From contig NC_086352.1 of NCBI RefSeq assembly GCF_036324505.1, forward strand, positions 24,854,637 through 24,918,636: DNA of 64,000 nt, written 5' to 3'. Within the stretch, counting starts at the first letter, position 1, and every line of letters begins with the position of its first letter. The translations under genes and the position numbers were made by a program. Of this stretch, positions 40,289-55,399 are shown piece by piece. This DNA is from Eleginops maclovinus (lineage: Eukaryota > Chordata > Actinopteri > Perciformes > Eleginopidae). Below the pieces are notes generated by a model that saw nothing but the letters and a program-made list of their open reading frames with translations, was not told the origin of the DNA and ran no database searches.

Positions 40289-42048
40289 AAGTCCTTGATG
40301 AATCTGCTCATGGCGGAGTGTTAGATTTGGCGTTTTGTGGACCTGCTCCATCATCTTTGGAAATACAATGTTGTAGATGTTGCAGACTTTCTCAATGAAT
40401 CAGTATGTAAACCTGCTTGTTGCGTGTATTTACACTGTATAGCTTTTGGTTTATTCTCAGCCCTGATATGTCAGTTACTCCGGGGTCTAAGTTATTGTGT
40501 TATTGAAAGTACTTGAATATGAAAATCTACGGGACCTTTTTATGTTTTGTTTTTTTTTTTACATTTTCTTGGTCATTTTCATAGTAAATCCATACATTTT
40601 GAGGGAGTTTGAGGGGAATGCTGGGTAAAATGGGCTATTTGAATGACAGGTATTCATTTCCTTGAGATGTCTTTAGTGCCTCGTGAGTGTGTTGGACACG
40701 TGTCAGACTGTGGAGTCCTGTGCCAGTGTTGGGTTCATGTTTTACCCAGAGGAGTTGGATGTTGGATGGAGGTTTAAAATCACGCTTTTGTTTCCGTGAA
40801 ATATTAACCGTAATGTATTCTGATCCATTAAAATCCTTTATTTGTTCCAACACTAAACCTGTGACATCTGCAGCCTGTTATTGTCCCCACAAAGCATCAG
40901 GACTGTTTCACTCCAGCTACCTGTTAAAAAATGGAAGTATTTCTGCGTAGTGAGATGGATATCAAGACTATAGTAGCCTTCGACGTTCCCCCTGAATTCC
41001 CCGAGTGCCATTCCTGAGACTACTAATAGCCCATGCCTTTTACCCGTGCCAGGAAAATATGAAGTTGAATGTTTTTTTGACCATCGCACTCCACCTTGTG
41101 TCCTTGACATGTTCACTGTCATTTTGAAAAACCCCAGAGCAACGTGGCTCAATTCAGTACCAGGAAGTGTTTTAAAGGTTGTTTAAAGTGTCAGAAAAAA
41201 AGTGTTTTATGATTAGCTTCTGTTGGTTTCTCTCTTAATGTTGAAACCAACAGCATTTTGTCGACAAAGTTTATTATTTCAGAGTTGGATTTGTGACCGG
41301 TCGTCTTCGCAGCATCTGCTTCTTCCTTAAACTATGGGTCCTGGCTGAAATGGTAGATATAGAAATATTACTCTGATGTATTTACTTTTTTCTTTCTGGG
41401 CCTAGTACAGAGCGGTATAGGAGTACTCTGTGTGTTTTGTATCTGCATGGCTTACCTGGAGACGACAGCGAGCGTACTGTCTTGAGTTTCTCACCTGTAG
41501 GGCTCGTATACTGTTGGGTCACTGAGACGTTATGGCTTCCAGTCCTCATATAATATAAATAACATTAATGTCTTCTCACAGCACATTCCATTTCATTTCT
41601 CATTATTTCTGGTATTCACTTCCATCAGACTTGTGTTGATGGCTCTGGTTGTGTGTAAGTCACATTACTGTGTCAAAGCTGTGTAAATCAACGCAATGGA
41701 CAGATAACGTGTGAATGAATGGCTTCGGTCTTTATGGGTTCTCTGGCACTTTTTCCTTGTTGCTGTACTTAAGGATTGTCTTGGATTTACTGTATATTTT
41801 TCTTTGAGGGAGAGGTTTAAGGTAACATTTATTGCAATATTGTGATGATTATTTGAAAATTGTAAATTGTACAGAGTTCACAATTATACTCTTTGTTCTT
41901 TTTGTTGGGATTCCATATAAAATATGTATTCTTTGATTATTATTTTTCTCTCAGACTGTGGAAAATCAAATTGTACAGCTTCAAGAGTTTATCCTCCCCT
42001 CAGCATTTTTTTTGCAGAGCTATGATTAAGAGAAATCTTAAAACTGTA

Positions 42049-42054
42049 AATAAA
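42049..42054 (+). terminator. csnk1g1: csnk1g1 poly(A) signal
   Basis: Canonical AATAAA, about 3.8 kb after the stop codon and before the Tc1 insertion. It is the most plausible main 3' end. Confidence 0.5.
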
Positions 42055-42837
42055 TATTATTGTGTTGAAATATGAATGTCACTTCAAAATGTATTTGAAT
42101 GAGTTTGTTAAGGGCTTCAAGAACGAAGGACCGATATTTCTCCTTTTTTATGGTTTCATACTTTTAATTTGCAGAAAGGTAAAGGTCCTTTTTTAACTAA
42201 GATGCCTTTTGTTTTTTGTTTTCTCCTTGGATTCATATAAAACAAAGCGTGTCACATGAATCTTATAAAATCACTTTTTATTCCCTCCACACCTAAAGGG
42301 AAACTCCAGTTTGCACCCTTTTTTATGTAAAATAAAAGATCTCTCCACCTTGTGGGAACGTCTTTTGTGAAATGATTTTGTATTAAATTGCTCCAAATAT
42401 GGTAATCTGACTTTAATGAAATTGCAAATATACACATAATGAATTCAGCGGGTGGGTGCAGAAATACACACTTGGGAGAGGAGGTGACTTGCAGGTTTTG
42501 TTGGTGATTTTTTTATTTTTTTTTATTTTATATCTTGAATTGATAACCTGATGATTGCAAGGTAGTTTTCTCTTCCATATGTTTAGGAATTTACAACATA
42601 ACACCTGACAGTAAACATGAAGTGTACAGCAACATACATCTTTCAATTAAGACCGAGATAAAACCGAGAAGAAACAGGACAGTTTAGCAAAATAAGTTGT
42701 CAGTGTCAATTGTAGGATTGTGTATGCCTCTAAATTATAGTCAAGTTGCTTTCAGAAAATTGGATTTTTTTTTTTATTCAAAGCCAAGGTCATCTTAAGA
42801 GCAATGTTGCTATCGCAGCAGCAAAGTAACACACATA

Positions 42838-42993
42838 CAGTGGGGCAAAAAAGTATTTAGTCAGCCACCAATTGTGCAAGTTCTCCCATTTAAAAAGATG
42901 AGAGAGGCCTGTATTTTTTATCATAGGTACACTTCAACTATGAGAGACAAAATGAGAAAAAAAAATCCAGGAAATCACATTGTAGGATTTTTA
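42838..42993 (+). repeat. Left terminal inverted repeat of the Tc1 element
   Basis: Matches the reverse complement of 44187-44341 with few differences. Long inverted repeats of this kind normally carry transposase binding sites in fish Tc1 elements. Confidence 0.9.
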
Positions 42994-43164
42994 ATGAATT
43001 AATTGGTAAATTCCTCGGTAAAATAAGTATTTGGTCACCTACAAACAAGCAGAGGCTCCTCTGTCCTCCACTCGTTACCTGTATTAATGGCACCTTTTTG
43101 AACTCGTTATCAGTATAAAAGACACCTGTCCACAACCTCAAACAGTCATACTCCAAACTCCACT

Positions 43165-44126
43165 ATGGCCAAGACCAAAGAGCTGTCAAAGGAGACCAGA
43201 GACAAAATTGTAGACCTGCACCAGGCTGGGAAAACTGAATCTGCAATAGGTAAGCAGCTTGGTGTGAAGAAATCAACTGTGGGAGCAATTATTAGAAAAT
43301 GGAAGACATACAAGACCACTGCTAATCTCCCTCGATCTGGGGCTCCACGCAAGATCTCACCCTAGTGAATGACCTGCAGAGAGCTGGGACCAAAGTAACA
43401 GAGGCTATCATCAGTAACACACTACGCCGCCAGGGACTTAAATCCTGCAGTTCCAGACGTGTCCCCCTGCTTAAGCCAGTACATGTCCAGGCCCGTCTGA
43501 AGTTTGCTAGAGGGCATTTGGATGATCCAGAAGAGGATTGGGAGAATGTCATATGGTCAGATGAATCCAAAATAGAACTTTTTGGTAAAAACTCAACTCG
43601 TCGTGTTTGGAGTAGAAAGAATGCAGAGTTGCATCCAAAGAACACCATACCTACTGTGAAGCATGGGGGTGGAAACATCATGCTTTAGGGCTGTTTTTCT
43701 GCAAAGGGACCAGGACGACTGATCCGTGGAAAGGAAAGAATGAATGGGGCCATGTATCGTGAGATTTTGAGTGAAAACCTCCTTCCATCAGCAAGGGCGC
43801 TGAAGATGAAGCGTGGCTGGGTCTTTCAGCATGACAATGATCCCAAACACACCGCCAGGGCAACGAAGGAGTGGCTTCGTAAGAAGCATTTCAAGGTCCT
43901 GGAGTGGCCTAGCCAGTCTCCAGATCTCAACCCCATAGAAAATCTTTGGAGGGAGTTGAAAGTCTGTGTTGCCCAGCGACAGCCCCAAAACATCACTGCT
44001 TTAGAGGAGATCTGCATGGAGGAATGGGCCAAAATACCAGCAACAGTGTGTGAAAACCTTGTGAAGACTTACAGAAAACGTTTGACCTCTGTCATTGCCA
44101 ACAAAGGGTATATAACAAAGTATTGA
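43165..44126 (+). pseudogene. Tc1 transposase pseudogene
   Basis: Seen in three pieces. 43165-43365 encodes the paired-like helix-turn-helix DNA-binding region ([19 protein letters not shown] onward, ending in GAPRKISP then a stop). A different frame from about 43366 to 43688 carries the first catalytic Asp in WSDESKIELFG and ends at an internal TAG at 43686. The same frame continues, with the second Asp in [11 protein letters not shown] and the Glu in [15 protein letters not shown], to TGA at 44124. Compared with family proteins of about 340 residues, a block of roughly 20-30 residues is missing at the first break, consistent with a deletion that also shifts frame; the TAG replaces what is normally a Trp codon. 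Known: DD34E cut-and-paste transposase. Not functional as read. Confidence 0.93.
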
Positions 44127-44186
44127 GATGAACTTTTGTTATTGACCAAATACTTATTTTCCACAATAATTTGAAAATAAATTCTT

Positions 44187-44341
44187 TAAAAATCCTACAA
44201 TGTGATTTTCTGGATTTTTTTTCTCATTTTGTCTCCCATAGTTGAGGTATACCTATGATAAAAATTACAGGCCTCTCTCATCTTTTTAAATGGGAGAACT
44301 TGCACAATTAGTGGCTGACTAAATACTTTTTTGCCCCACTG
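44187..44341 (-). repeat. Right terminal inverted repeat of the Tc1 element
   Basis: Inverted copy of 42838-42993; ends GCCCCACTG next to the TA duplication. Confidence 0.9.
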
Positions 44342-44775
44342 TACATAGATAAAGTATGTGAACTAAAATGTAACTTTCTCAAAAGCAATCAAACAGAAAA
44401 TGATAAGGCTGTGCCAATGACCTATCACCAGGGACGTACTTAAACTAATAGCTGCACTTTCTCAAGGAACATAGCCAGTAGAGTCAATAGAGGTATAGTT
44501 GAGCGAATGAAAAAGTCATATGATACAGCCTATTATAACAGCATACACCACTAGAAATATAATATGATTAGATATGTTGTATCGCATGTGTTAATGTATT
44601 TAAGCAAAATAAGAAGTATGGCATTTTGACAAGTAATTTTCTTTACATTCTGACATTTCTTCATATCTGTTATTGACTAAGTAGGAATAGTATTATTTTT
44701 TACATTTTAATGTGCGCTGCTCACCTCCCGCCGCTAGTTGTCGCTGTTGGCCGCGCCGTGGTGATGTGCGCCGGT

Positions 44776-44835
44776 GTAAACTATAAACTTCCTGTATGAA
44801 CAACCGGAGCTTCTCTTCCACCGGTCCGGGTCAAC
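44776..44835 (+). promoter_or_regulatory. rps17: rps17 core promoter with 5'TOP start
   Basis: CTATAAA at 44781-44787 lies about 28 bases upstream of CTTCTCTTCC (from 44810), a pyrimidine tract of the 5'TOP kind that starts ribosomal-protein mRNAs and links their translation to mTOR. The ATG follows 26 bases later. The upstream 80 bases are GC-rich. The start site is inferred, not shown. Confidence 0.6.
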
Positions 44836-48659
<3,824 letters not shown>

Positions 48660-48667
48660 TCATGTTG

Positions 48668-48673
48668 AATAAA
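48668..48673 (+). terminator. rps17: rps17 poly(A) signal
   Basis: AATAAA only nine bases after the stop codon, giving the very short 3'UTR typical of ribosomal-protein genes. Confidence 0.85.
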
Positions 48674-49059
48674 CCTCTTGATAAAGAGACTTAATTGTTA
48701 AGATTTGTCCTTTTTTCTTCTTTTTTGTACCAATGAGCGATTTTAATATTTCCTGAACGATACATGAACGGCAAAATGGAAAATGTTTTTCATGAACCAG
48801 ATCGTTTACTTAAAACAAAGCAGTGTCAAAATGATTAAAATAATTAGATGGACACGGATAAAATATTTGGGAAGAGATGGTATGGATCAACTGTCTTGCA
48901 GGAATACCTTTTTATGGGAGTGAAATGTAATGTTGAGTTTGAAAGTGGTTATTTCCCTAAATTAGTTAAACCACGGTTTTAGTACTCCAATAAGTACATA
49001 GTGTGTAAACGAACTAATGTGATTAGTAACATTTTGTTTTAAAAAGTTTCATAAACTTA

Positions 49060-49570
49060 AAGTATTAATATGCCATAAAGTTGTCATAAAATGTCATTGA
49101 AAAAGTATAGTGGAGTCATAGTATGGTGTTGAAATATATGGTATAGTATCTTAAAAACTGTAAGTCATGTTATAGTACGTCAAAAATATTGCAAAGGTCA
49201 TAGTATACAATAGTTATTTAAACATTTTTAAAAGTAATAGCATAGTAAGTTGAAAAAAATTCATATTACATTAGGTCAAAAAAGTCATGAAAAGTCCTGG
49301 TATAGTAAGTTGAAAAATATAAAAGAATTCATAGCCTACAACCTAACCTAAAAACATGACAAAAAGCATAGCATCCTATGCTGAATAATCTCTAAAAAGT
49401 CATATAGTCTGTTGAAAATCTGAAAGGAAAAATGTTATGTTTAAATAGTCATAAAAAAATATATAGTATACTATTTTGAGATCATTTATTGTATACTTTA
49501 TCCCAAAAATATAATCTAACCCTCATTATATTGTATGTTGACAATTATGAAGAAAGTCATAGTAAAGTAC
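49060..49570. repeat. AT-rich degenerate tandem repeat, left copy
   Basis: Recurring short phrases such as GTCATAGTAT, TATAGTAAGTTG and AAAAAGTCAT spaced about 30-45 bases apart, like a decayed minisatellite. It shares an identical 33-base stretch (49302-49334) and flanking similarity with 62520-62870 in the same orientation. Confidence 0.75.
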
Positions 49571-49772
49571 AATCAGCGGACCCTTTACTAGGTACACCTT
49601 AGCACCGGGTTGGACCCCCGGATCTCGTTCCACCATATCCTAAAGGTTCTCTATTGGATTGAGGTCGAGTGTGGAGGCCATTTGAGTTCAGTGAACTCAT
49701 CGTCATGTTCAAGTCTGAGATGACATGAGCTTGGTGACATGGCGCGTTATCCTGCTGGAAGTAGCCATCAGA
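49571..49772. repeat. Dispersed teleost repeat fragment
   Basis: Begins AATCAGCGGACCCTTTACTA and ends in GCGTTATCCTGCTGGAAGTA. I recognise both phrases as parts of one interspersed sequence common in fish genomes; the middle appears deleted here. Family not determined. Confidence 0.6.
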
Positions 49773-49934
49773 AGGGCTGGGCGATATGTCGATATTTTTT
49801 CAAACGAGATATAGAACGAGACACTATCGTCAACATCGATATAGTTTCGTTGAAAGTACAGCACATTTGTTTCAAATAATAGCCCGTTTGAGCCGCGCCT
49901 GCCACTGCTTCTCTCTCTCCCGCTCTGCGTCCAG

Positions 49935-50042
<108 letters not shown>

Positions 50043-50168
50043 CAGGCCCGTTTCTAGGATTTTGGGGGCCCTAGGCAAAGAAGTTGTTGGGGGCCTTTAA
50101 AAAAAAAATTTCCGCAATTCTGTGCGTTTTAATCACAAAAGAGGTCAAACATACACTGAAAAGTAGCC

Positions 50169-50174
50169 TTTATT
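50169..50174 (-). terminator. Poly(A) signal of the hAT transposase gene
   Basis: TTTATT on the plus strand (AATAAA on the minus strand), 15-20 bases past the stop codon; a second copy lies at 50181. Confidence 0.6.
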
Positions 50175-50188
50175 ATTTTTTTTATTTC

Positions 50189-53100
50189 CTACTGAAACTG
50201 CTGCTTGCGGCCCTTGGCCTCAGCAAATGCAGACACAATCCCCTCCAAGTCCAAAGACCTGCGGACGTCACTCTCAATTGACATGAGTGCCAGTCCAGAG
50301 AGCCTCTCTTGGCTCATAGTTGACCTCATGTAATTCTTTATGCGCTTCAGAGATGAAAAGCTCCTCTCTCCGGAGGCAACCGAGACAGGAAGGGTCAGAA
50401 GTAGGCGCAGTGCAATGCTTAAATTGCTGTACAGGTCCAACAGCTTCTCACTGTATATGTAGTCCAGCATTTTAAATGGGCACCTGGATACTTCATCTGG
50501 AAAGGTGTGGACAGCAGAGTTGATCTCCAATGCCAAGTCGTCTGCATCAATATCATGGAGGGTTTGTTCCACTTTCCTGCATCTCTCATGCAATTTCCCA
50601 GTCTTGATTGTGGCCCTCATGATATCAATGCTGAACAGGAAGTCGTACAGGGCATACACCCCCTCCAGTCTGGAAAATCTGTCTTTTAGGCTGGTGATGG
50701 CAGTGTCAACCAAAGGCAGGAAGAAGTCCCTTCTGAAGGCCTCTTCTGGGGTCGATTGGGTTTCATCTGTACTCTCGTAAAGGAACTGCCTTTTCTTTTT
50801 ACGTTGCCTTTTCTCAGGCAATTTCCTCTCAATTTCCAGATCTTCTGCAATCTCCATTGCATCCGTTTGGCTTGATGCGAGTCCATTTTCCCTGAAATCT
50901 TCTAGGTACTCTGTCACTCCCTCGGTTTCTTTTTTCAGTGTTTGCATTGAAACATCCGGGCTCTGGAGGAGCTTGCTCATATGGTTAACCTGATACAAAA
51001 CGTTGTACCAGGTTATTGTGCACAGAAGAAAGGACCATGTTTTAAGCTCACCATGTAAGCTTTTTGCTGAGGACATGGTCTCTGAGTCCCCCTTCTCTGT
51101 AGCATATGTCTCCAGTGCTGACAGTCCGTCTAGTATTTCAGGTAGATGGTACCGCACTACCTTCACACTGTCAATTCGGGCCTCCCATCTCGTCCCTGAA
51201 AGTGGCTTAAGGGTGAGCTGCTTCACATGCTGCTTCAAAATTGCCCAGCGGTGCACAGAGGAACTGAAAAGGTTGTACAGTCGTTGCAGCATACCAAAAA
51301 AAGACATGGACAACACTGAAGACTTGGCAGCATCTGACACAACCAGATTTAGTGTGTGACTGCTGCATGGGATGCATAGCGCCTTGTTGTTCAGCTCTAA
51401 AATTCTTGCCTGCACACCCTGTTTGTGGCCCATCATATTGCTGCCATTGTCGTATGACTGCCCACGGCAATCTGAAATGCTGAGGTTGTGCTTCTCCAAC
51501 TGGTCAAGCAGGATTTCACTGAGCCCTTTACCAGTTGTGTCTTCAACATGTACAAATCCCAAAAAATGCTCAGCAATAGAAACAGGTGTTTCACAGTTGA
51601 CAATCCTGAGAACAACAGAAAGTTGTTCCTTGTGGCTGATGTCAGGAGTGCAATCCATGATCACGGAGAAGTATTTTGCTTTGTGCACTCTTCTTGCAAT
51701 CTCCTGTAGGATTTTGTCTCCGACCAGCTGAATGATTTCGTTCTGAATGACTCCACTCAGGTAATGCACCTTTGTCTCTTTGCATTGTATTCGTCTGATG
51801 TGTTCATTCATTACCGGATCAAACTGTGCTAGGAGTTCCACTTGAGCCAGAAAATTCCCATTGTGGCGATCATACACGGTACTGGTAGTTCCTCTCAAAG
51901 CCTGGTTGCGTTCTGCCAGATGGGAAACTATGGCAATCACTCTCCGAATCACGCCTTTCCAGTGTTCAACTTCAAGTTGCATCAACTCCATCTGTCTTTG
52001 ATCAATCAGTGTACTGGTTTGCAGTCTCCTCTGAAGGTCGTGCCACTTTTTCACATTGTCACAGTGCACCTTTGTGCACTCGTGTTTTTTTAGGCGATAG
52101 GAAAGGTTCTTCCATCCACCGTAGCCACAGGTCGTTAAGGCATTGTCACGCTCACGCTTCCCGAAAACAGTACAAGGGAAACAGAACACTCCATCTGTGT
52201 GGATGGAATACACCAGCCACGATCGATGTATATTCTCACCATTTTTCATGGTTCTTTTGTAACTGTCCTTGGTGAATCTTCGAGGAGGATTGTCTAAGTT
52301 TTGCGGGAATTCAATGTCCATGATTTGCACAGGTCCTTTTTTGACTATTTCACAGCGCATACTGCTTGTTAGGACACTGGGCCAACATCCTGGGTCATCA
52401 CTTAATGTGGTGCTTGCAATACCTACAGGTACCCCAGTTCTGGATGGTGGGGTGGTCTCTGCCATGTCAATGTCATCTTCCTCTTTGTCCTCCTCATGAA
52501 GTGGAGATGGAGTTGATGGCACTGTTGAAAACATATAGTTGCAAATTAATTTATAGCACAATTGCCATGTGGTAAGTACAGCAACTAGGGAATGGTGATC
52601 TACTTGTATAATGCTTTAAAAAGAAAGGGTCATTTTAATACACTTTCATAGCACATGGGTGTTAGGTGATAAGTTGAAATTGTGCGGCTTAATGCACCTT
52701 CTGTTGAACCACTGCTGGGAAGTGGTGTGGATGCTTCCACTTGCTCCTCCTCAAGTCGTGATGGAGTTGATGGCACTGCTGAAAAATATGTAATTACAAA
52801 TTAATTCATGGCACAGTTTCATGTGTGAAGTACGACAACTAAATGCTTAAGGTATGGTGATCTACTTGTGTAACGCTTTATAGCAAATGGTCATTTTAAT
52901 ACACTTTCACAGCACATGCTGCTATAACTTTGGGTCACTATGATAGGTGATAAGTTGAAATTGTGCGGCTTAATGCACCTTCTGTTGAACCACTGCTGGG
53001 AAGTGGTGTGGACGCCGCAATGTTGTCTTCCACTTGCTCCTCCTCATAAACATGTGACGAAGACGATGTTGATGGCCCTGGTGCAAAAATAAATAAATAC

Positions 53101-54382
53101 ATAAATAATATTCTTTTTATTTATATTGCACATTTTGCATGCATTGATCTCAACAACTCAGTTATTCATTAACATTAGTGAATGTCCCACATATTTGAAA
53201 TGTCCAGAAGACTCTGTGGGCAAGTGGAATGAATACACACAACTATGACTTGAATTAGAAAAATGTAAAGTCATTTTGATAACATCAAGTGTGTTGATAG
53301 AAGGCACTAATAATAGGTAGAAAAGAACGTTACCTTCAGTAGCACCAGAGACAACACTTGGTAGAGCGGGATGAAGAAATTTCAGCAATGCCCCTTGGAG
53401 AAAGAATAAGTACTGTATGATTAGCTTGGTTATTTTTCAAATGCTTTTGAAATCCTATCATTTTACAGTCTGATAATTGTGGTGAAATAGATATTAAAAG
53501 CATTACACACAGTTCCTACTAGGCGGTTTAGTGGCGGTTTCTATACGACTACAGGTGAAGCACTGCTTCACCAAAAAAAAGTAAAAAAAATAATAATAAT
53601 AAAATCTTACAATAATCCCGTTTTCACTGGTTTGAAAACAGAAATACAGTCACTAAGACGAGCTGTTTTCCTGAAATCAATTCTGTGAGTGGCAACAGCG
53701 CCATCCCCGCACCCGTGGTGTGTCTGTGTGTGTCTGTGTACTGTCTGTGTCCCATAGAAAAAGCTCAAAGCTATCGGTACAGTTTTTAACGGTGGTCCAG
53801 TGGTATTTACAGCTATCATGGAGACCAACAACAACAAACAGCAGAATAGGTTTAGAAAAGGATTAATTGACACTAAAGTGGCTGTTTTCTTCATGTGGCT
53901 GATCTGCGCCGGGATGTTAACCGTTAAAATGTAAATAAAGTAAGTAAATCAACCCAATGGTATTCTAGCAAAATTATTGTAAACTCCCATGTTAATCTCC
54001 TATTAAATAGCTAGCTACTACAGGAATAACTATTTCACTGGTTGTCTCAAGGCTCTAACGACTGAAAACATATGTGAAGTTTATTTAGGATATTAAGAGG
54101 AATTAATCGTTGATCAATTTGGCCAGCTGATAACGTTATGAACTTATAGTGAAGTCAAAGGTAGCAGTTTAAGTTTGGTTAGCATGCTAGCATGCCAAAC
54201 CACTGGTTCCTAGCTAGTCGTCGTTACAACCTCGCTACTCTAGCAAAATATGGTATACCCTGCCTGGCACAATTTTCATGTTGATTGTGTATATTCTACT
54301 TACCGGTGTCTTGTTTTCTTTTCTGCTCCTCTTCCCTTTTCTTCTTCTTTTTTTGATTGCCGGAGAGATAATTTCGCTTCAT
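50189..54382 (-). CDS. hAT-family transposase (ZMYM1-like, TTF-type finger), five exons
   Basis: Exons on the minus strand: 54304-54382 (starts MKRNYLSGNQKKKKK), 53334-53393, 52979-53077, 52698-52775 (or 52778), 50189-52521. They join in one frame, about 882 residues, with no stop. Seen: basic N-terminus; TTF-type zinc finger about residues 205-260 (FCFPCTVFGK to HECTKVHC); RNase-H-like core with FSVIMDCTPDISH (Asp about 395), SYDNGSNMMG (Asp about 463), CIPCSSHTLNL and GTRWEAR; C-terminal hAT dimerisation region with LPVSVASGERSFSSLKRIKN. Known: fish databases often call such genes zinc finger MYM-type protein 1-like; they are hAT transposases. The small exons 52979 and 52698 are a tandem duplication. 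Exon structure is inferred from splice sites. Confidence 0.9.
52570..53080 (-). repeat. Tandem duplication of an exon plus intron in the hAT gene
   Basis: Two copies of about 200-280 bp (52594-52790 and about 52857-53090) share the phrases TGATCTACTTGT, GATAAGTTGAAATTGTGCGG and CACCTTCTGTTGAACCACTG and each contains one small coding exon of the transposase gene. The start of the large exon (TGCCATCAACTCCATC) resembles the start of exon 52698, so it derives from the same ancestral exon. Confidence 0.8.
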
Positions 54383-54683
54383 TTTAATTTTTCACTTTTC
54401 ACTTGCACTTGACGCTGTCGCGCTAATGCATGGGAAAGGGGGGCCCCCTCGAGCTGGGGTATTTCGACTACAATGTGTCGTTGCGCTTTTCGGACATCGC
54501 ATGCTCTAGGGAGGCGCTGTTGCTGCCCTCGCAGTCGCAGCAGAGCCCTTCATATACAGATGACTGCTTATTATTATGAAGCTATTTAAAATCGTCATTG
54601 CTGTTGAATACATGACCTGTCTTATTGGTATGCATGTTGTTTGATTCATGTTGCATTTGTATCAGACTTTTCTTTGAATTTTG

Positions 54684-54717
<34 letters not shown>

Positions 54718-54799
54718 ACCTGTCGTCTTTGGGGGGCCTCCTCCTACTCGGGGGCCCTAGGCAATTGCCTACCATGCCTACCTGAACGCGACGGGCCTG

Positions 54800-54807
54800 C
54801 CCACACG
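54800..54807. repeat. Right 8-bp target-site duplication of hAT
   Basis: CCCACACG, identical to 50035-50042. Confidence 0.93.
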
Positions 54808-54882
54808 GCGTCCCAGCAAAATGTCAATCGCGGCGCAGAACTGGTATGTAAGCGAAAGACAAATGGATAAGTAATTTGGAAA

Positions 54883-55218
54883 TGGTTTGGTTACAAGGTG
54901 TCTGACGAGTTACAGCAACAGGTGATCTGTAGAGAGTGCTTATATGTCGCCACTAAAGTGTCGAGTACGACCAACCTGTTTCACCACTTGCAGTAGCACC
55001 ACAAGGTGCAATATGAAGAGTGCCTAAAATTACGTGTAGCCACGCATACTCCTAAACTGGCTCGCAGTACACCGAAGCAAATATCTCTTACAACTTCGTT
55101 TACAAATGCGGTACCTTACGATGGATCAAGCGACAGGTGGCGGGATATCACACGGTCGGTGACATACCTCTGCAGTGCCCGTTGTTTCGCCAGGATAGCG
55201 AACTTTGAAATTTACTAA
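54883..55218 (+). pseudogene. BED-type zinc finger remnant of a ZBED/hAT transposase
   Basis: Reading from TGG at 54883: WFGYKVSDELQQQVICREC, then TTNLFHHLQ, an in-frame TAG at 54994, then HHKVQYEECLKLRV and a stretch ending SSDRWRDITRSVTYL. The Trp-Phe start, CxxC pair, SNLxxHL-like segment and HH pair are the BED-finger pattern of ZBED1-like transposases. The stop and the loss of all catalytic regions show decay. It is the coding end of the older element into which the 50043-54799 hAT inserted. Confidence 0.7.
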
Positions 55219-55399
55219 GCCAGATAATTTTCTTCTTAACGACTGTAAAACAAATATTTGATGAAGCATCGGAGCGGCTGTCGCACGGTCTGTTCAAGAA
55301 ACATTGCCGCGGCTCATTTAACATGGGCTATGCATAGACTTGACTGCACGCACCCACCGTTTTGCTGCGATTGCTGCATTTTGCCTTTTATTAAACCAG

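Larger units (their letters stand above)
38230..42075 (+). other. csnk1g1: csnk1g1 3'UTR
   Basis: Long noncoding stretch after the csnk1g1 stop with a poly-T run near 38530-38550 and a CA microsatellite at 40252-40286. AATAAA at 42049-42054 is the best poly(A) signal; another AATAAA-like hexamer lies near 42330. A 196-codon antisense ORF at 39439-40029 has no recognisable domain. Confidence 0.6.
42838..44341 (+). mobile_element. Tc1-like transposon, complete ends, inactivated transposase
   Basis: Seen: a 1504-bp element starting CAGTGGGGCAAAAAAGTATT and ending in its inverted copy, flanked by the TA duplication expected for Tc1/mariner (42836-42837 and 44342-44343). The inverted repeats are about 155 bp (42838-42993 and 44187-44341) and still very similar, so the insertion is fairly young. 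The only internal gene is the broken transposase at 43165-44126. It lies between csnk1g1 and rps17, not in an exon. Inference: non-autonomous now, but its ends could still be used by an active relative. Confidence 0.95.
50043..54799 (-). mobile_element. hAT transposon, 4757 bp, apparently complete
   Basis: Seen: ends CAGGCCCGT (50043-50051) and its exact inverse ACGGGCCTG (54791-54799), a 9-bp perfect terminal repeat, bounded by the identical 8-bp duplication CCCACACG. Both ends also share GGGGGCCCTAGGCA in inverted orientation (left near 50064, right near 54750). The single gene, on the minus strand, is an intact five-exon transposase. A run of about 30 A's lies near 54683-54713. Inference: a young and possibly autonomous copy, because the duplication is perfect and no frame is broken. 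It sits inside an older hAT remnant. Confidence 0.93.
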
